The notes: generated from the letters alone by a model not told the origin. A stretch of DNA of 45,842 bases from Bacillota bacterium (GCA_023460035.1 JAEWRN010000041.1:1-45842); one strand, 5' to 3'; positions 7,720 to 16,045 are shown, counted from the first letter of the stretch. Numbers and translations: made by a program.

Positions 7720-8559
7720 ATGAGCAAAGAAGCAAAACGGCAGAATAAATATGGGGAGCTGTTACCCAAGGCGCGTTTTTTAGAAATCAACGAAATTCGG
7801 TACACCGCGCAGAGCCCAAAGGACGTAATGGTGCACGCCTTTACTGAAATTTTTTATCAGGTATCTGGCGTGGGCTGCACCGTGGTTGAAGGGGCCCCTG
7901 TGACACTGGCTGCGGGCGAGCTGCTGCTTTTGAACCCCGGTATTCAGCACTGCATGCTGGTCGTGCAGTCACCCAAAGCAAAGACGTTGCAGCTGCGCGC
8001 AGAGCATCTGCTGTTTGATTTTGCGGGTTGCGGGTTTGCGCAGTACGGCAGCATCGATACCGGCAACAACCTGTTGAACTGCTTGGCCGGGATGCTGCGA
8101 GAGACCACAGCGCAAGCACTTGGCTATGAGCTGGTATGCGACCAGCTGCTTTCCATTGCGGTCATTCAGTTGCTGCGCATTACGCGGTTTTCACTGACGG
8201 TGCTGGGCTGCGGCGGGTTGCCCGCACAGTGCAGCCTGGTGCGGCAGTACATCAATAACCATTTCAAAGAGGATTTGAATCTCGACCAGCTTGCAGAGCA
8301 ATGCGGGCTCAATAAATATTATCTGGTGCACTCCTTTAAAAAAGCAACCGGCACAACGCCAATCAACTATTTAAATCAGCTTCGGTTGCAAGAAGCGGAA
8401 AAGCTGTTGAAAACGACCGGCCTGCCGGTGGCAAAGGTTGCGCAGGAGGTAGGGTTTTCGTCCCCCAGCGGGTTCAGCCAAAGCTTCCGCCGGTGCCACG
8501 GGGTATCGCCCGCCGGCTACCGGCAGGCCCAAAGGGCGGGCAGCTCAAAAATAAAATAA
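7720..8559 (+). CDS. AraC-family transcriptional regulator
   Basis: A 279-residue regulator with an N-terminal cupin-like sensor half (about 20-150, with VVEGAPVTLAAGELLLLNPG) and a C-terminal AraC DNA-binding domain with two helix-turn-helix units (about 175-270). The second unit carries the family signature VAQEVGFSSPSGFSQSFRRCHGVSPAGYR. Such proteins usually sense a sugar or small ligand and control nearby transport or catabolic genes. No sugar-catabolic operon is adjacent, so its targets may lie elsewhere. The ATG follows AAGGTG. Confidence 0.9.
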   Translation: MSKEAKRQNKYGELLPKARFLEINEIRYTAQSPKDVMVHAFTEIFYQVSGVGCTVVEGAPVTLAAGELLLLNPGIQHCMLVVQSPKAKTLQLRAEHLLFDFAGCGFAQYGSIDTGNNLLNCLAGMLRETTAQALGYELVCDQLLSIAVIQLLRITRFSLTVLGCGGLPAQCSLVRQYINNHFKEDLNLDQLAEQCGLNKYYLVHSFKKATGTTPINYLNQLRLQEAEKLLKTTGLPVAKVAQEVGFSSPSGFSQSFRRCHGVSPAGYRQAQRAGSSKIK

Positions 8560-8563
8560 CGGT

Positions 8564-8610
8564 GCCATAGTAAAAGCGGGTGCTTTGTCTGCACCCGCTT
8601 TTACTATGGC
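8564..8610. repeat. Long perfect inverted repeat after AraC gene
   Basis: Two 20-bp perfectly complementary arms (8564-8583 and 8591-8610) with a 7-base loop, just past the AraC stop codon. The stem is far longer than typical terminators here, and no T-tract follows the right arm. It could be a terminator with an internal T4 run, an RNase III target or the relic of a small palindromic element. Confidence 0.7.
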
Positions 8611-8756
8611 CTGCCGCCGCACGGCAAACGGCGCCCACTGCCGCAATACCGGCAAAATGAGCATGTGGCGGGGTTAAAGATGTAATTTTTTTGCAGGTAA
8701 CCTCGTTTTTGTGGTAAGGTTGCCACACAGGTGACCATGTAAATGGAGGGTTTACG

Positions 8757-9605
8757 ATGCATCCCAAGCGCACCACAAAAAGTGGCACCGTCCCGCGCCC
8801 AAAAAACAGGTCAGCCTTGCGTATTGCCATTGGCAATGCCTGTTACGGCACGGCCCGCAGGTTCAGCTGGCTGTTGCACGCTGGTCGTTTTGCCCGGCAA
8901 CAGGTGCCGCCGCTGCCGTTTTTGCAGTTTGCGCACCACACGCCGTTGCTGCGCAAATTAAAAGACGTCGATATGCAGTACCAGTACAATAAAATTACGA
9001 ACCTGCGCCTTGCGGCCCAAAAGCTGAACGGAGTGGTCGTGCGGCCGGGCGAAAGTTTAAGCTATTGGCGATTAATCGGCAAAACCACCCGCCGGGCAGG
9101 GTATCTGGACGGTATGGTGCTGCGCGGCGGCAAGGTGTGCAGCGGGGTCGGCGGCGGGCTGTGCCAGCTTTCAAACCTAATTTTCTGGATGACACTGCAC
9201 ACGCCGCTGACCGTGACCGAACGGCACCGGCATGGGTACGACGTATTCCCCGATGCAAACCGCACCCAGCCCTTTGGCAGCGGGGCCACCTGCTTTTACC
9301 CGCATGGGGATTTAGTGATACAGAACAACACCGAAGAAGCGTTTCAGCTGATGGTGTGGGTGGGAGAAGAGGACCTGTACGGCGAATGGCGCGCCATGTC
9401 GCCGCCCGCGGTGGAATACCGCATTGTAGAGCGTGCCCACCGCATGCAGTTAGAACCATGGGGCGGGTATAGCCGGCACAACGAGCTTTGGCGCCAAACC
9501 TATGCTGAAGGTCAGCTGTGGGGTGAAGAGCTTGTCGTGCGCAATGACGCGATTATGATGTATGCGCCGTTTTTGCCCCCGGCACCCGGTGACAAAGCCA
9601 ATTAA
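8757..9605 (+). CDS. VanW-family protein
   Basis: A 282-residue protein with the VanW core at about 90-200 (FN-like start TNLRLAAQKLNGVVVRPGE, then GGGLCQLSN and the HGYDVFPDANRT segment). VanW accompanies some glycopeptide-resistance operons, but the family is widespread in Firmicutes and its biochemical role is unknown. It probably acts in the cell envelope. There is no clear signal peptide; the N-terminus is basic. No vanA/B/H/X genes are nearby, so resistance should not be inferred. The ATG follows TGGAGGG with good spacing. Confidence 0.88.
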   Translation: MHPKRTTKSGTVPRPKNRSALRIAIGNACYGTARRFSWLLHAGRFARQQVPPLPFLQFAHHTPLLRKLKDVDMQYQYNKITNLRLAAQKLNGVVVRPGESLSYWRLIGKTTRRAGYLDGMVLRGGKVCSGVGGGLCQLSNLIFWMTLHTPLTVTERHRHGYDVFPDANRTQPFGSGATCFYPHGDLVIQNNTEEAFQLMVWVGEEDLYGEWRAMSPPAVEYRIVERAHRMQLEPWGGYSRHNELWRQTYAEGQLWGEELVVRNDAIMMYAPFLPPAPGDKAN

Positions 9606-9644
9606 GCGACCCCCGCACGGCATAGGCCGCGCGGGGGTCGCTTT
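9604..9644. terminator. Terminator between VanW gene and esterase gene
   Basis: Arms AAGCGACCCCCGC and GCGGGGGTCGCTTT with A/T flanks, between two converging genes. It probably serves both. Confidence 0.85.
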
Positions 9645-9653
9645 AATGAATGT

Positions 9654-10457
9654 TCAGTTTGCAGAAAGCGGTAAGTTTTTGACAAAATCAGCAAGGCAGG
9701 TGTCCCAGTAAGCCCAGCCATGGCCGCCGTGCCCGTCGGCAAACACCGTCGCAAACCCAGCGGCATCCAAGGCGTTTTTCAGCCGCACGTTCATGTCGTA
9801 GTTCGGCCCATCCTCCAGTGCGCAGTAAAAAAATGCTTTGGGCTTTTTTTCGGCATCCCGCTGGCGTTCTGCCAGCAGATATAAATCGTCGTCGCTGCCT
9901 GACACTTTGTCTGACCCGCCAAAAATTAAATCATACCGGATGAAATTGACCCCCATTTTTTCAAGCCGGGGCTCCAGCTCGCCGGGGTCTACCGCACCGG
10001 AAAGGTTGCCAAAAGCAGCGTAGCGGTCGGGGTAGGTCAGTGCGCACTTGGCGGCACCGTAGCCGCCCATGGAAGGCCCGGCAATAAAGCGGTCGCACCC
10101 GCGCTTGGAAACAGGGAAGGTGCTTTCAATAAAACGCGGCAGCTCTTGTGTGATGAAATCAAAATAGGGTAGGCCGCATTTGGCGTTGGCATAAAACCCG
10201 TTTTGCCCGTTTGGCATCACGACCGCCACCCCTTTTTGTGCGGCGTACCGCTCAATGCCGGTTTCGCGTATCCACGAAGTGGCATCGTCCAGTGCGCCGT
10301 GCAGCAGGTACAACACCGGCCAGCGCCGCCCGGCGGGGTAAATTTCGTCTAAATCCGCCTTCAGGCAGTCCCAGTCTGACAGGGCGGGCAGCAGCACCTC
10401 TACGGGCACATGGCTTTTGAGCGTTTTCGAGAAAAAATTGCACTGACAATAAATCAT
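9654..10457 (-). CDS. Esterase D / tributyrin-esterase-like hydrolase
   Basis: A 267-residue alpha/beta hydrolase of the putative-esterase family (PF00756-like; EstA, esterase D). The oxyanion region LYLLHGALDDATSW is at about 50-63 and the nucleophile elbow is GPSMGGYG (Ser near 133). A late His in DGHGGHGWAYWD is the probable third triad member. No signal peptide, so it is probably cytoplasmic, cleaving short-chain or acetylated sugar esters. I take the ATG at 10457 because AGGTGG precedes it. The open frame runs 69 codons further, but that N-terminal part is low-complexity and falls in the promoter region shared with the divergent GntR gene. Confidence 0.87.
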   Translation of the reverse strand: MIYCQCNFFSKTLKSHVPVEVLLPALSDWDCLKADLDEIYPAGRRWPVLYLLHGALDDATSWIRETGIERYAAQKGVAVVMPNGQNGFYANAKCGLPYFDFITQELPRFIESTFPVSKRGCDRFIAGPSMGGYGAAKCALTYPDRYAAFGNLSGAVDPGELEPRLEKMGVNFIRYDLIFGGSDKVSGSDDDLYLLAERQRDAEKKPKAFFYCALEDGPNYDMNVRLKNALDAAGFATVFADGHGGHGWAYWDTCLADFVKNLPLSAN

Positions 10458-10642
10458 GGGCGACCACCTTTTTCTTTTATCATGGCAGCAAAAGCAAAAC
10501 ATGCTGCTTTTACTATACCTGAAATGGGGGTAAAAGAAAAGATGGTACAAATTTATAAAAACATGCATAATCGCTGCGTTGTAAATGAAAATGTGAAATG
10601 ATAAAATAATATAAATGTAAGATCTTGGAGGAGGGCGAAAAA

Positions 10643-11347
10643 ATGGCTTACAGTGTTCAGGCATCCAGTGCGGCGTTTGACTATATCACCGGCAAGATCA
10701 AAAGTAAGGAATGGGCCCCCGGTACCAAAATCTCCACAGAAGCGCAGCTTTGCGCACAGCTTGGCATCAGCCGCATCGCAGTGCGGCAGGCAATCGAAAA
10801 ACTCAGTGCCCTGTCGGTACTGCGCAAGGTGCAGGGCTCCGGCACCTATGTGGAAAAGTTTGAAAATGTTTCGCTGCCCGGTATGCAGTACTACCCGCCC
10901 ACGCGTGGCAATATGCGTATGGTGTTGGAATTTCGCATGATGTTCGATTCGTACAATGTTGCGCTGTTTCTCGAAAAATGCGACGAGCGCGACGTGCAGC
11001 GGCTGGAGCGCAACTACCGCCAGATGTGCGATGCCGAGGGCAACCACCCGCGGTTTCGCAAGCTGGACGACGAGTTTCACAGCCTGATTGCGCAGGGCAC
11101 GAAAAACGCCATTATTTTTCAGACCGACAAAATGCTCAGCGATATTTTAGGTGGCTATAAAGAGGCGAATTACCGCAATTTTGGGGTGCAGAATGCACTG
11201 GAATACCACGGCATGATGATGCGGTGCATCAAGGCGCGGGACGCAAAGCTTGCAGAGCGGTATTCGCGCGAGCATATTGAACGGCTGCTCAAAAGCTTAC
11301 AGGAGATCACAGAGCAGGAGTTTTTAGAAGCAGTCGGCCAGCCGTAA
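10643..11347 (+). CDS. GntR-family regulator, FadR/FCD subfamily
   Basis: A 234-residue regulator. The N-terminal winged helix (about 5-75) has the GntR signature around TEAQLCAQLGISRIAVRQAIEKL and the wing VQGSGTYVE. The C-terminal all-helical FCD-like domain (about 95-225) has the FCD-type Asp/His metal residues (LDDEFHSLIA; LEYHGMMMRCI; SREHIERLL). FCD proteins often bind metal and an organic acid. Divergent from the esterase gene, which is the most likely nearby target. The ATG follows GGAGGAGGG; an upstream in-frame TTG (10625) overlaps that site and is unlikely. Confidence 0.9.
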   Translation: MAYSVQASSAAFDYITGKIKSKEWAPGTKISTEAQLCAQLGISRIAVRQAIEKLSALSVLRKVQGSGTYVEKFENVSLPGMQYYPPTRGNMRMVLEFRMMFDSYNVALFLEKCDERDVQRLERNYRQMCDAEGNHPRFRKLDDEFHSLIAQGTKNAIIFQTDKMLSDILGGYKEANYRNFGVQNALEYHGMMMRCIKARDAKLAERYSREHIERLLKSLQEITEQEFLEAVGQP

Positions 11348-11353
11348 CCAGAT

Positions 11354-11403
11354 AAAACAGCCCTGCGGCAGAATGCCTAGCGCATGCCGCAGGGCTGTTT
11401 TTT
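11354..11403 (+). terminator. Terminator after GntR gene
   Basis: Seventeen-base arms (AAAACAGCCCTGCGGCA / TGCCGCAGGGCTGTTTT) followed by a T-run. Confidence 0.9.
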
Positions 11404-11521
11404 GCCGTGCACAAAAACCGCTTTACAAATATTGGTACGGCGTGATAGGATGAATATCACCCCGGGCGGTACGGCGGCGGTGCGGTTACGGGGAATACAA
11501 AGGAAAAGTATAAGGTGAATT

Positions 11522-12892
11522 GTGGAACAGAAGAATGGTTTTTTTGTAAGGGATAAGGTGTTTTACCGCTCGCTTGCGGCGATCGCCCTGCCGATTGCAT
11601 TGCAGAATATCATCAGCTTTGGCGTGAATATCATGGACAGCGTAATGCTGGGCAGCCTTGGGGATGTTGCCATTTCGGGCGCGTCGCTGGGCGGCCAGCC
11701 CTTTTTCATTTTAATGATGTTCAGCTTTGGCATTTCGTCCGGTGGCGGGGTGCTGATCGCACAGTATTGGGGCAAAAAAAATCTGGGCGCAGTGCGGCGC
11801 ATTTTAAGCATTTCCATGCGGCTGGTCATCGTGGTATCGCTTGTTTTCACCGCGGTGTCGCTGCTTTTCCCGGCGCAGCTGATGTCGCTGTTTTCAGGTG
11901 AAGAGGCAGTGGTACGCGCTTCGGCGCAATATTTGTTTGTGCTGGCGTTCAGCTACCCGTTTTTTGCGGTGGCCAGCAACTATATGATGAGCCTGCGCGC
12001 GGTCGAACAGGTCAAAATTTCCGCCGTGATTTATGGAGTTTCGTTTTTTATCAACATTTTTTTCAACTACTGCTTTATTTTTGGCAAGTTTGGGTTCCCC
12101 CGTATGGAAGTGGCCGGCGCGGCGCTTGGCACCGTGATTGCCCGCGCGTCGGAATTTGTGATGGTCATGGTCTACATGAACTTTTTTGAAAAGCGGGTCG
12201 GGTTTCGGCTGCGCGATTTTAAAACCTTTGACCGCACCCTGCTGCCCGATTATGTGCGCCATGCGTTGCCGGTGGTGGGCAACGAGGTGCTGTGGGGCCT
12301 TGGCACGGCGGCGACCAACCTGATCATCGGGCGCATTGGCTCCAGCTTTGTGGCGGCCAGCAGCATTGCCAATGTCATGAGCCAGTTTTGCAACGTGTTT
12401 ATTTTTGGGGTCGCAAACGCGGCGGCGGTGCTGACCGGCAAAGCCATTGGCGAGGGCCGGCGCGACCATGCCCAGCAGGTGGCCCAGACTCTTTGGGTGT
12501 TGTCGTTTGGCGTTGGGGCAGTCAGCTGTGTGGTGCTGCTTTTGCTGCGCGGCCCGGTATTACAAATTTATAACGTGTTGCCGGAGACGCGCGCGATGGC
12601 GTTTGAAATTTTAACGGTGCTGGCGCTGCTGCAAATTTCGCTTGCGCCGGACATGACCTGCATTGTGGGCATCCTGCGCGGCGGCGGTGACACCCATGTG
12701 GGCTTTTGGTTTGACTGCGGCGGCCTGTGGCTGATTGGCGTGCCGCTGGGGCTCATCACCGGCCTGGTGCTGCACCTGCCCGCCCCCATTGTGTTTTTGT
12801 GCATGAAGCTGGATTCGCCGGTCAAACTGACCCTCAGCAGCGTGCGCATGTTCTCAAAACGTTGGATTCGCAACGTGACTCGTGCAGAATAA
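11522..12892 (+). CDS. MATE-family efflux transporter
   Basis: A 456-residue integral membrane protein with the 12-helix pattern of MATE exporters, arranged as two homologous halves (about 15-220 and 240-440). Family-like segments include IALPIALQNIISFGVNIMDSVMLG at the N-terminus and, in the second half, ANAAAVLTGKAIGEG. MATE proteins use Na+ or H+ gradients to export cationic drugs or metabolites; the substrate cannot be assigned. The start is a GTG with AAGGTG upstream. The gene stands alone, followed at once by the sigma-factor promoter. Confidence 0.92.
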   Translation: MEQKNGFFVRDKVFYRSLAAIALPIALQNIISFGVNIMDSVMLGSLGDVAISGASLGGQPFFILMMFSFGISSGGGVLIAQYWGKKNLGAVRRILSISMRLVIVVSLVFTAVSLLFPAQLMSLFSGEEAVVRASAQYLFVLAFSYPFFAVASNYMMSLRAVEQVKISAVIYGVSFFINIFFNYCFIFGKFGFPRMEVAGAALGTVIARASEFVMVMVYMNFFEKRVGFRLRDFKTFDRTLLPDYVRHALPVVGNEVLWGLGTAATNLIIGRIGSSFVAASSIANVMSQFCNVFIFGVANAAAVLTGKAIGEGRRDHAQQVAQTLWVLSFGVGAVSCVVLLLLRGPVLQIYNVLPETRAMAFEILTVLALLQISLAPDMTCIVGILRGGGDTHVGFWFDCGGLWLIGVPLGLITGLVLHLPAPIVFLCMKLDSPVKLTLSSVRMFSKRWIRNVTRAE

Positions 12893-12934
12893 ACAAAAAT
12901 TTTAATACACAGGGACGAAAATTGTCGGAAAGTA

Positions 12935-12963
12935 TTGACAATTTTGAGACAGGAACCTATACT
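12935..12963 (+). promoter_or_regulatory. Strong promoter of the SigH-like gene
   Basis: Perfect TTGACA (12935-12940), 17-bp spacer and TATACT (12958-12963), 40 bases before the ATG. Confidence 0.85.
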
Positions 12964-13003
12964 ATAAATATTGCAAATAACAACGCGCAGAAAGGTGTCT
13001 GCT

Positions 13004-13549
13004 ATGCCCAACCGGTATGACAATATCCCTTTGCAAAGGGCACAAAACGGTGACGAGGCGGCATTGGCGGCGCTGGTTGCAACCTATATGCCCTTAATTC
13101 GCAGGGTCGCGCGTGCGGCGGCCAGCCCCGGGTTTGATTTTGATGACGCGGTGCAGGAAGGGTATATTGCTCTATTTCAGGCAGTCAGAACTTATAAAGA
13201 AGACCGAAAAGCTTCTTTTGCTACTTATGCGACGGTGTGCGTGCGCAACGCAATCGTTGCTGCCCGGCGGGCTGCCGGGCGAAAAAAACATCAGGCCCTC
13301 ACCGGCGCACAGCCGCTGGAGGACCAGGTAATGGCCCCCGGGCCGGAAGAGCTGGCAATTTTACGAGAACAAGTACACGAAGCGGTACACGACATCAATA
13401 CCCGATTGTCCAGCTTTGAGAAACAGGCATTGCTTCTCTCCCTGCGCGGCCAAAGCTACACTGAGATCGCGGAAAAGCTGTCCAAAACACCGAAGGCGGT
13501 TGATAATGCCTTGGTTCGAGTACGTAAAAAACTCAAAGGAACCCCTTGA
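13004..13549 (+). CDS. SigH-like sigma-70 family factor
   Basis: A 181-residue sigma factor. Region 2 (about 12-90) has the core-binding and -10 recognition segment DDAVQEGYIALFQAVRTYK and FATYATVCVRNAIVAARR. Region 4 (about 125-178) has the helix-turn-helix YTEIAEKLSKTPKAVDNALVRVRKKL. The spacing resembles the SigH/RpoE-like alternative factors of clostridia rather than classic ECF factors, and no anti-sigma gene lies next to it. The ATG at 13004 is preferred (AAAGGTG upstream) over an in-frame ATG at 12971. The promoter is of housekeeping type. A terminator follows, then a tRNA-like element. Confidence 0.88.
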   Translation: MPNRYDNIPLQRAQNGDEAALAALVATYMPLIRRVARAAASPGFDFDDAVQEGYIALFQAVRTYKEDRKASFATYATVCVRNAIVAARRAAGRKKHQALTGAQPLEDQVMAPGPEELAILREQVHEAVHDINTRLSSFEKQALLLSLRGQSYTEIAEKLSKTPKAVDNALVRVRKKLKGTP

Positions 13550-13568
13550 AGCGGTGTTCACTGGTCAC

Positions 13569-13588
13569 AAAAGGCCAAACGGCCTTTT
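13569..13588 (+). terminator. Terminator after SigH-like gene
   Basis: Perfect hairpin AAAAGGCC-AAAC-GGCCTTTT, 20 bases after the stop codon. Confidence 0.75.
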
Positions 13589-13595
13589 GACATAC

Positions 13596-13661
13596 GCCCC
13601 CTGTAGCTTAAAAAAGAGCGTTGGTCTTACCAAAGGTGTCGGTTTGAATCCTTCCGCGGGC
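13596..13661 (+). other. Degenerate tRNA-like element before zinc-ribbon gene
   Basis: The sequence has a tRNA shape: a 5' GCCCCC strand that can partly pair with the 3' CGCGGGC strand; TAGCTT...AGAGC like a D-arm; TTGGT-CTT-ACCAA as an anticodon stem with an abnormally short loop; and GGTTTGAATCC as a T-arm, with T instead of the invariant C56 and two mismatches in the lower T-stem. No 3' CCA is encoded, whereas both real tRNAs in this window encode CCA. It is thus either a decayed tRNA or a tRNA mimic in the leader of the downstream gene. It ends 29 bases before that gene's start codon. Confidence 0.5.
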
Positions 13662-13690
13662 AAAAATAACTATTCAGAGGAGAACGAAGC

Positions 13691-13969
13691 ATGTATCAGG
13701 ACAAAACATTGGTATGTAAGGATTGCGGCAGTGAGTTCATTTTTACCGCAGGAGAGCAGGAGTTCTATGCAAGCCGTGGCTTTGAAAACGAGCCCCAGCG
13801 CTGCAAGTCCTGCCGTGACGCTCGCAAAAACGGGGGTCGGGGCCAGCGCGAAATGTTCAACGCTACCTGCGCAAGCTGCGGCAAAGAAGCAAAGGTTCCC
13901 TTTAAACCCCGCGAGGATCGCCCGGTTTACTGCAGCGAGTGCTTTGCAAAGATGAAAGAAGCCGAATAA
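13691..13969 (+). CDS. Small zinc-ribbon protein (zf-trcl-like)
   Basis: A 92-residue protein with two Cys4 zinc-ribbon halves: CKDCGSEF (about 9-12) with CKSCRDARK (about 37-40), and CASCGKEAK (about 59-62) with CSECFAKM (about 79-82), so probably two zinc sites. It matches the small 'probable zinc-ribbon domain' family (zf-trcl) widespread in clostridia and of unknown function; nucleic-acid binding is plausible. The ATG follows AGAGGAG. No separate promoter is evident between the SigH terminator and the gene, so the tRNA-like leader may be transcribed with it. Confidence 0.88.
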   Translation: MYQDKTLVCKDCGSEFIFTAGEQEFYASRGFENEPQRCKSCRDARKNGGRGQREMFNATCASCGKEAKVPFKPREDRPVYCSECFAKMKEAE

Positions 13970-13980
13970 GGCTAAGCAGA

Positions 13981-14017
13981 AAATACGCCTCTTGCTGACG
14001 AAGAGGCGTATTTTTTT
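13981..14017 (+). terminator. Terminator after zinc-ribbon gene
   Basis: Stem AATACGCCTCTT / AAGAGGCGTATT followed by a run of T. Confidence 0.9.
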
Positions 14018-14141
14018 GTGCCCTGATGCAAAATGCGTACCGGCAGTTTGCCGAAAAAAGGTACTCCAAATTGGCGGGTTTTGAGAAATCGGGTGTTTTT
14101 GTGGTAGCGCACCGTGAAACATGGTATGATAAGGCTACAGT

Positions 14142-14171
14142 ATTCGGCGGCTGCGTTTGCAGCCGCCGAAT
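14142..14171 (+). repeat. Perfect inverted repeat in the cdd leader
   Basis: Thirteen-bp perfect arms with a GTTT loop, 40 bases before the cdd start codon and just downstream of a possible -10 (TATGAT near 14125). Without a U-tract it is not a normal terminator. It could be a leader hairpin controlling the pyrimidine-salvage genes. Confidence 0.6.
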
Positions 14172-14210
14172 GCCACCTTTACCGCTTTTAAAAAGGAGAA
14201 CGACAAGACA

Positions 14211-14627
14211 ATGGACGAAAAAGAATTGATTCGGCAGGCGCTTGCCGCAAGAGAAAAGGCCTATACTCCTTATTCTCATTTTAAAGTAGGCGCAGCGCTG
14301 CTTGCAAAAAATGGCAGGGTCTACACCGGCTGCAACATTGAAAACGCGGCGTATACCCCCACCAGCTGTGCCGAGCGCACCGCGCTGGTGAAAGCGGTCA
14401 GCGAAGGGGAGCGCGGCTTTCAGGCGATTGCCATTGTGGGCAGCATGGAGGGCAAGACCAACACGCTGGTCACCGGGCCGTGCGGGGTTTGCCGGCAGGC
14501 GCTGGCAGAGTTTTGCACCCCGGATTTTGTGATACTGCTTGCCAAAAGCCCCGAGGATTATGTGAAGACCACACTGGGCGAATTGCTGCCGTATGGCTTT
14601 GGCCCCGCAAACCTGGAATTCAATTAA
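14211..14627 (+). CDS. cdd: Cytidine deaminase
   Basis: A 138-residue homotetrameric-type cytidine deaminase, converting (deoxy)cytidine to (deoxy)uridine in pyrimidine salvage. The zinc site and catalytic Glu are visible: GCNIENAAYTPTSCAERTAL (about 39-58; Cys and Glu of CAE) and PCGVCRQAL (about 86-94; two Cys). Length is standard. I use the ATG at 14211; GGAG lies 12 bases upstream, a rather long spacing. The pyrimidine-nucleoside phosphorylase gene starts 28 bases after its stop, so the pair forms a salvage operon in which deoxycytidine becomes deoxyuridine and then uracil plus sugar phosphate. Confidence 0.95.
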   Translation: MDEKELIRQALAAREKAYTPYSHFKVGAALLAKNGRVYTGCNIENAAYTPTSCAERTALVKAVSEGERGFQAIAIVGSMEGKTNTLVTGPCGVCRQALAEFCTPDFVILLAKSPEDYVKTTLGELLPYGFGPANLEFN

Positions 14628-14655
14628 AAAGCGCAACAGAAAGGGAGCATACAAC

Positions 14656-15978
14656 ATGCGCATGTTTGATATCATTGCCAAAAAGCGCGACGGCGAAACG
14701 CTGCGCGCAGAAGAAATTCAATTTGTCATTGAGGGGTACACCGGCGGCAGCATCCCAGATTACCAGATGTCCGCTTTTTTAATGGCGGCCTACCTGAACG
14801 GGCTTGACACGGTGGAAACCGCAACCCTGACCGATTTTATGGCGCAGTCCGGCGACATGGTGGATCTGTCCGGCATCCAGGGCGTCAAGGTGGACAAGCA
14901 TTCCACCGGCGGCGTGGGGGACAAAACGACGCTGGTCGTAGGGCCCATTGCGGCGGCCTGCGGCGTCAAAATTGCCAAAATGAGCGGGCGCGGCCTTGGC
15001 CACACCGGCGGTACCGTGGATAAGCTGGAGGCCATCCCCGGTTTTCGCACTACGCTGGGGCGCGACGAGTTTTTTGCGCAGGTGAACCGGCTGGGCATTA
15101 GTGTGATTGGCCAAAGCGGCAACCTTGCGCCCGCCGACAAAAAAATCTATGCGCTGCGCGACGTCACGGCCACGGTGGATTCGCTGCCGCTGATTGCAAG
15201 CAGCATCATGAGCAAAAAGCTTGCCGCCGGGGCCGATGCCATTTTGCTGGATGTCAAAACCGGCAGCGGCGCGTTTATGAAAACAAAAGAGGATGCCATT
15301 GCGCTGGCCGAGACGATGGTCGCAATTGGTGAGCACCACCACCGGCGCACTTCGGCACTGATCACCGACATGGATTTGCCGCTTGGCCTTGCCATTGGCA
15401 ACAGCCTGGAGGTTGCCGAGTCGGTGCAGACGCTGCAGGGCAAGGGCCCGAAAGATTTAGAAGAGGTGTGCCTTGCCCTTGCCGCCAACATGGTACAGCT
15501 TGCCGATGGCGGTGTGTACGAGCAATGCCTTGCCCGTGCGCGCGAGGCGCTGCAAAGCGGTGCGGCGCTGCAAAAGCTGCGCGACATGGTTGAGGCGCAG
15601 GGCGGCGATGTTTCGGTCATCGACGACCCGGCCAACTTTGCGCAGGCCAAGGTGTCCCACATCGTCACCGCGCCGCGCAGTGGCTATATTTACAGTATGG
15701 ACACAGAAAAAATAGGCATTTCATCGGTGCTTTTGGGTGCGGGGCGCGAACGCAAAGAGGACGCCATCGATTACGCTGCCGGCATTCTGCTGCGGGCAAA
15801 AACCGGCCAGTGGGTCGAAGCGGGGGCGCCGCTTGCTGAATTTTTTGCCGAAAGCGAAGACAAGCTAGCCCCGGCCGAGCAGCTTTATTTACAGGCTGTG
15901 CAAATTTCGGACACAAAACCAACACTGCCGCCCCTTATTATGGCGAAAGTGGATGTTACCGGCGTAAATGTGTGGTAA
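14656..15978 (+). CDS. pdp: Pyrimidine-nucleoside phosphorylase
   Basis: A 440-residue phosphorylase of the thymidine/pyrimidine-nucleoside phosphorylase family, cleaving uridine, deoxyuridine or thymidine with phosphate to base and (deoxy)ribose-1-phosphate. The family signature is at about 79-96 (KVDKHSTGGVGDKTTLVV), the phosphate-binding KMSGRGLGHTGGT follows (about 108-120), and the small C-terminal alpha/beta domain is complete. The N-terminus MRMFDIIAKKRDGE is typical of the Gram-positive broad-specificity Pdp type, more than of thymidine-only DeoA. GGGAG precedes the ATG. It lies in an operon with cdd. Confidence 0.93.
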   Translation: MRMFDIIAKKRDGETLRAEEIQFVIEGYTGGSIPDYQMSAFLMAAYLNGLDTVETATLTDFMAQSGDMVDLSGIQGVKVDKHSTGGVGDKTTLVVGPIAAACGVKIAKMSGRGLGHTGGTVDKLEAIPGFRTTLGRDEFFAQVNRLGISVIGQSGNLAPADKKIYALRDVTATVDSLPLIASSIMSKKLAAGADAILLDVKTGSGAFMKTKEDAIALAETMVAIGEHHHRRTSALITDMDLPLGLAIGNSLEVAESVQTLQGKGPKDLEEVCLALAANMVQLADGGVYEQCLARAREALQSGAALQKLRDMVEAQGGDVSVIDDPANFAQAKVSHIVTAPRSGYIYSMDTEKIGISSVLLGAGRERKEDAIDYAAGILLRAKTGQWVEAGAPLAEFFAESEDKLAPAEQLYLQAVQISDTKPTLPPLIMAKVDVTGVNVW

Positions 15979-16013
15979 CAGCCCTTGCCCCGGCACGGCA
16001 AAAAGACAAGTTG

Positions 16014-16045
16014 AAAGCGGCGGGCGGTTGCCTGCCGCTTTTTTT
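16014..16045 (+). terminator. Terminator after pdp
   Basis: Stem AAGCGGCGGGC / GCCTGCCGCTT with one G-T pair, then TTTTTT. Confidence 0.85.

Noticed and set aside
8757..9605. VanW as sign of vancomycin resistance
   Set aside because: No vanH, vanA/B, vanX, vanR or vanS genes nearby. VanW proteins are common in Firmicutes without resistance.
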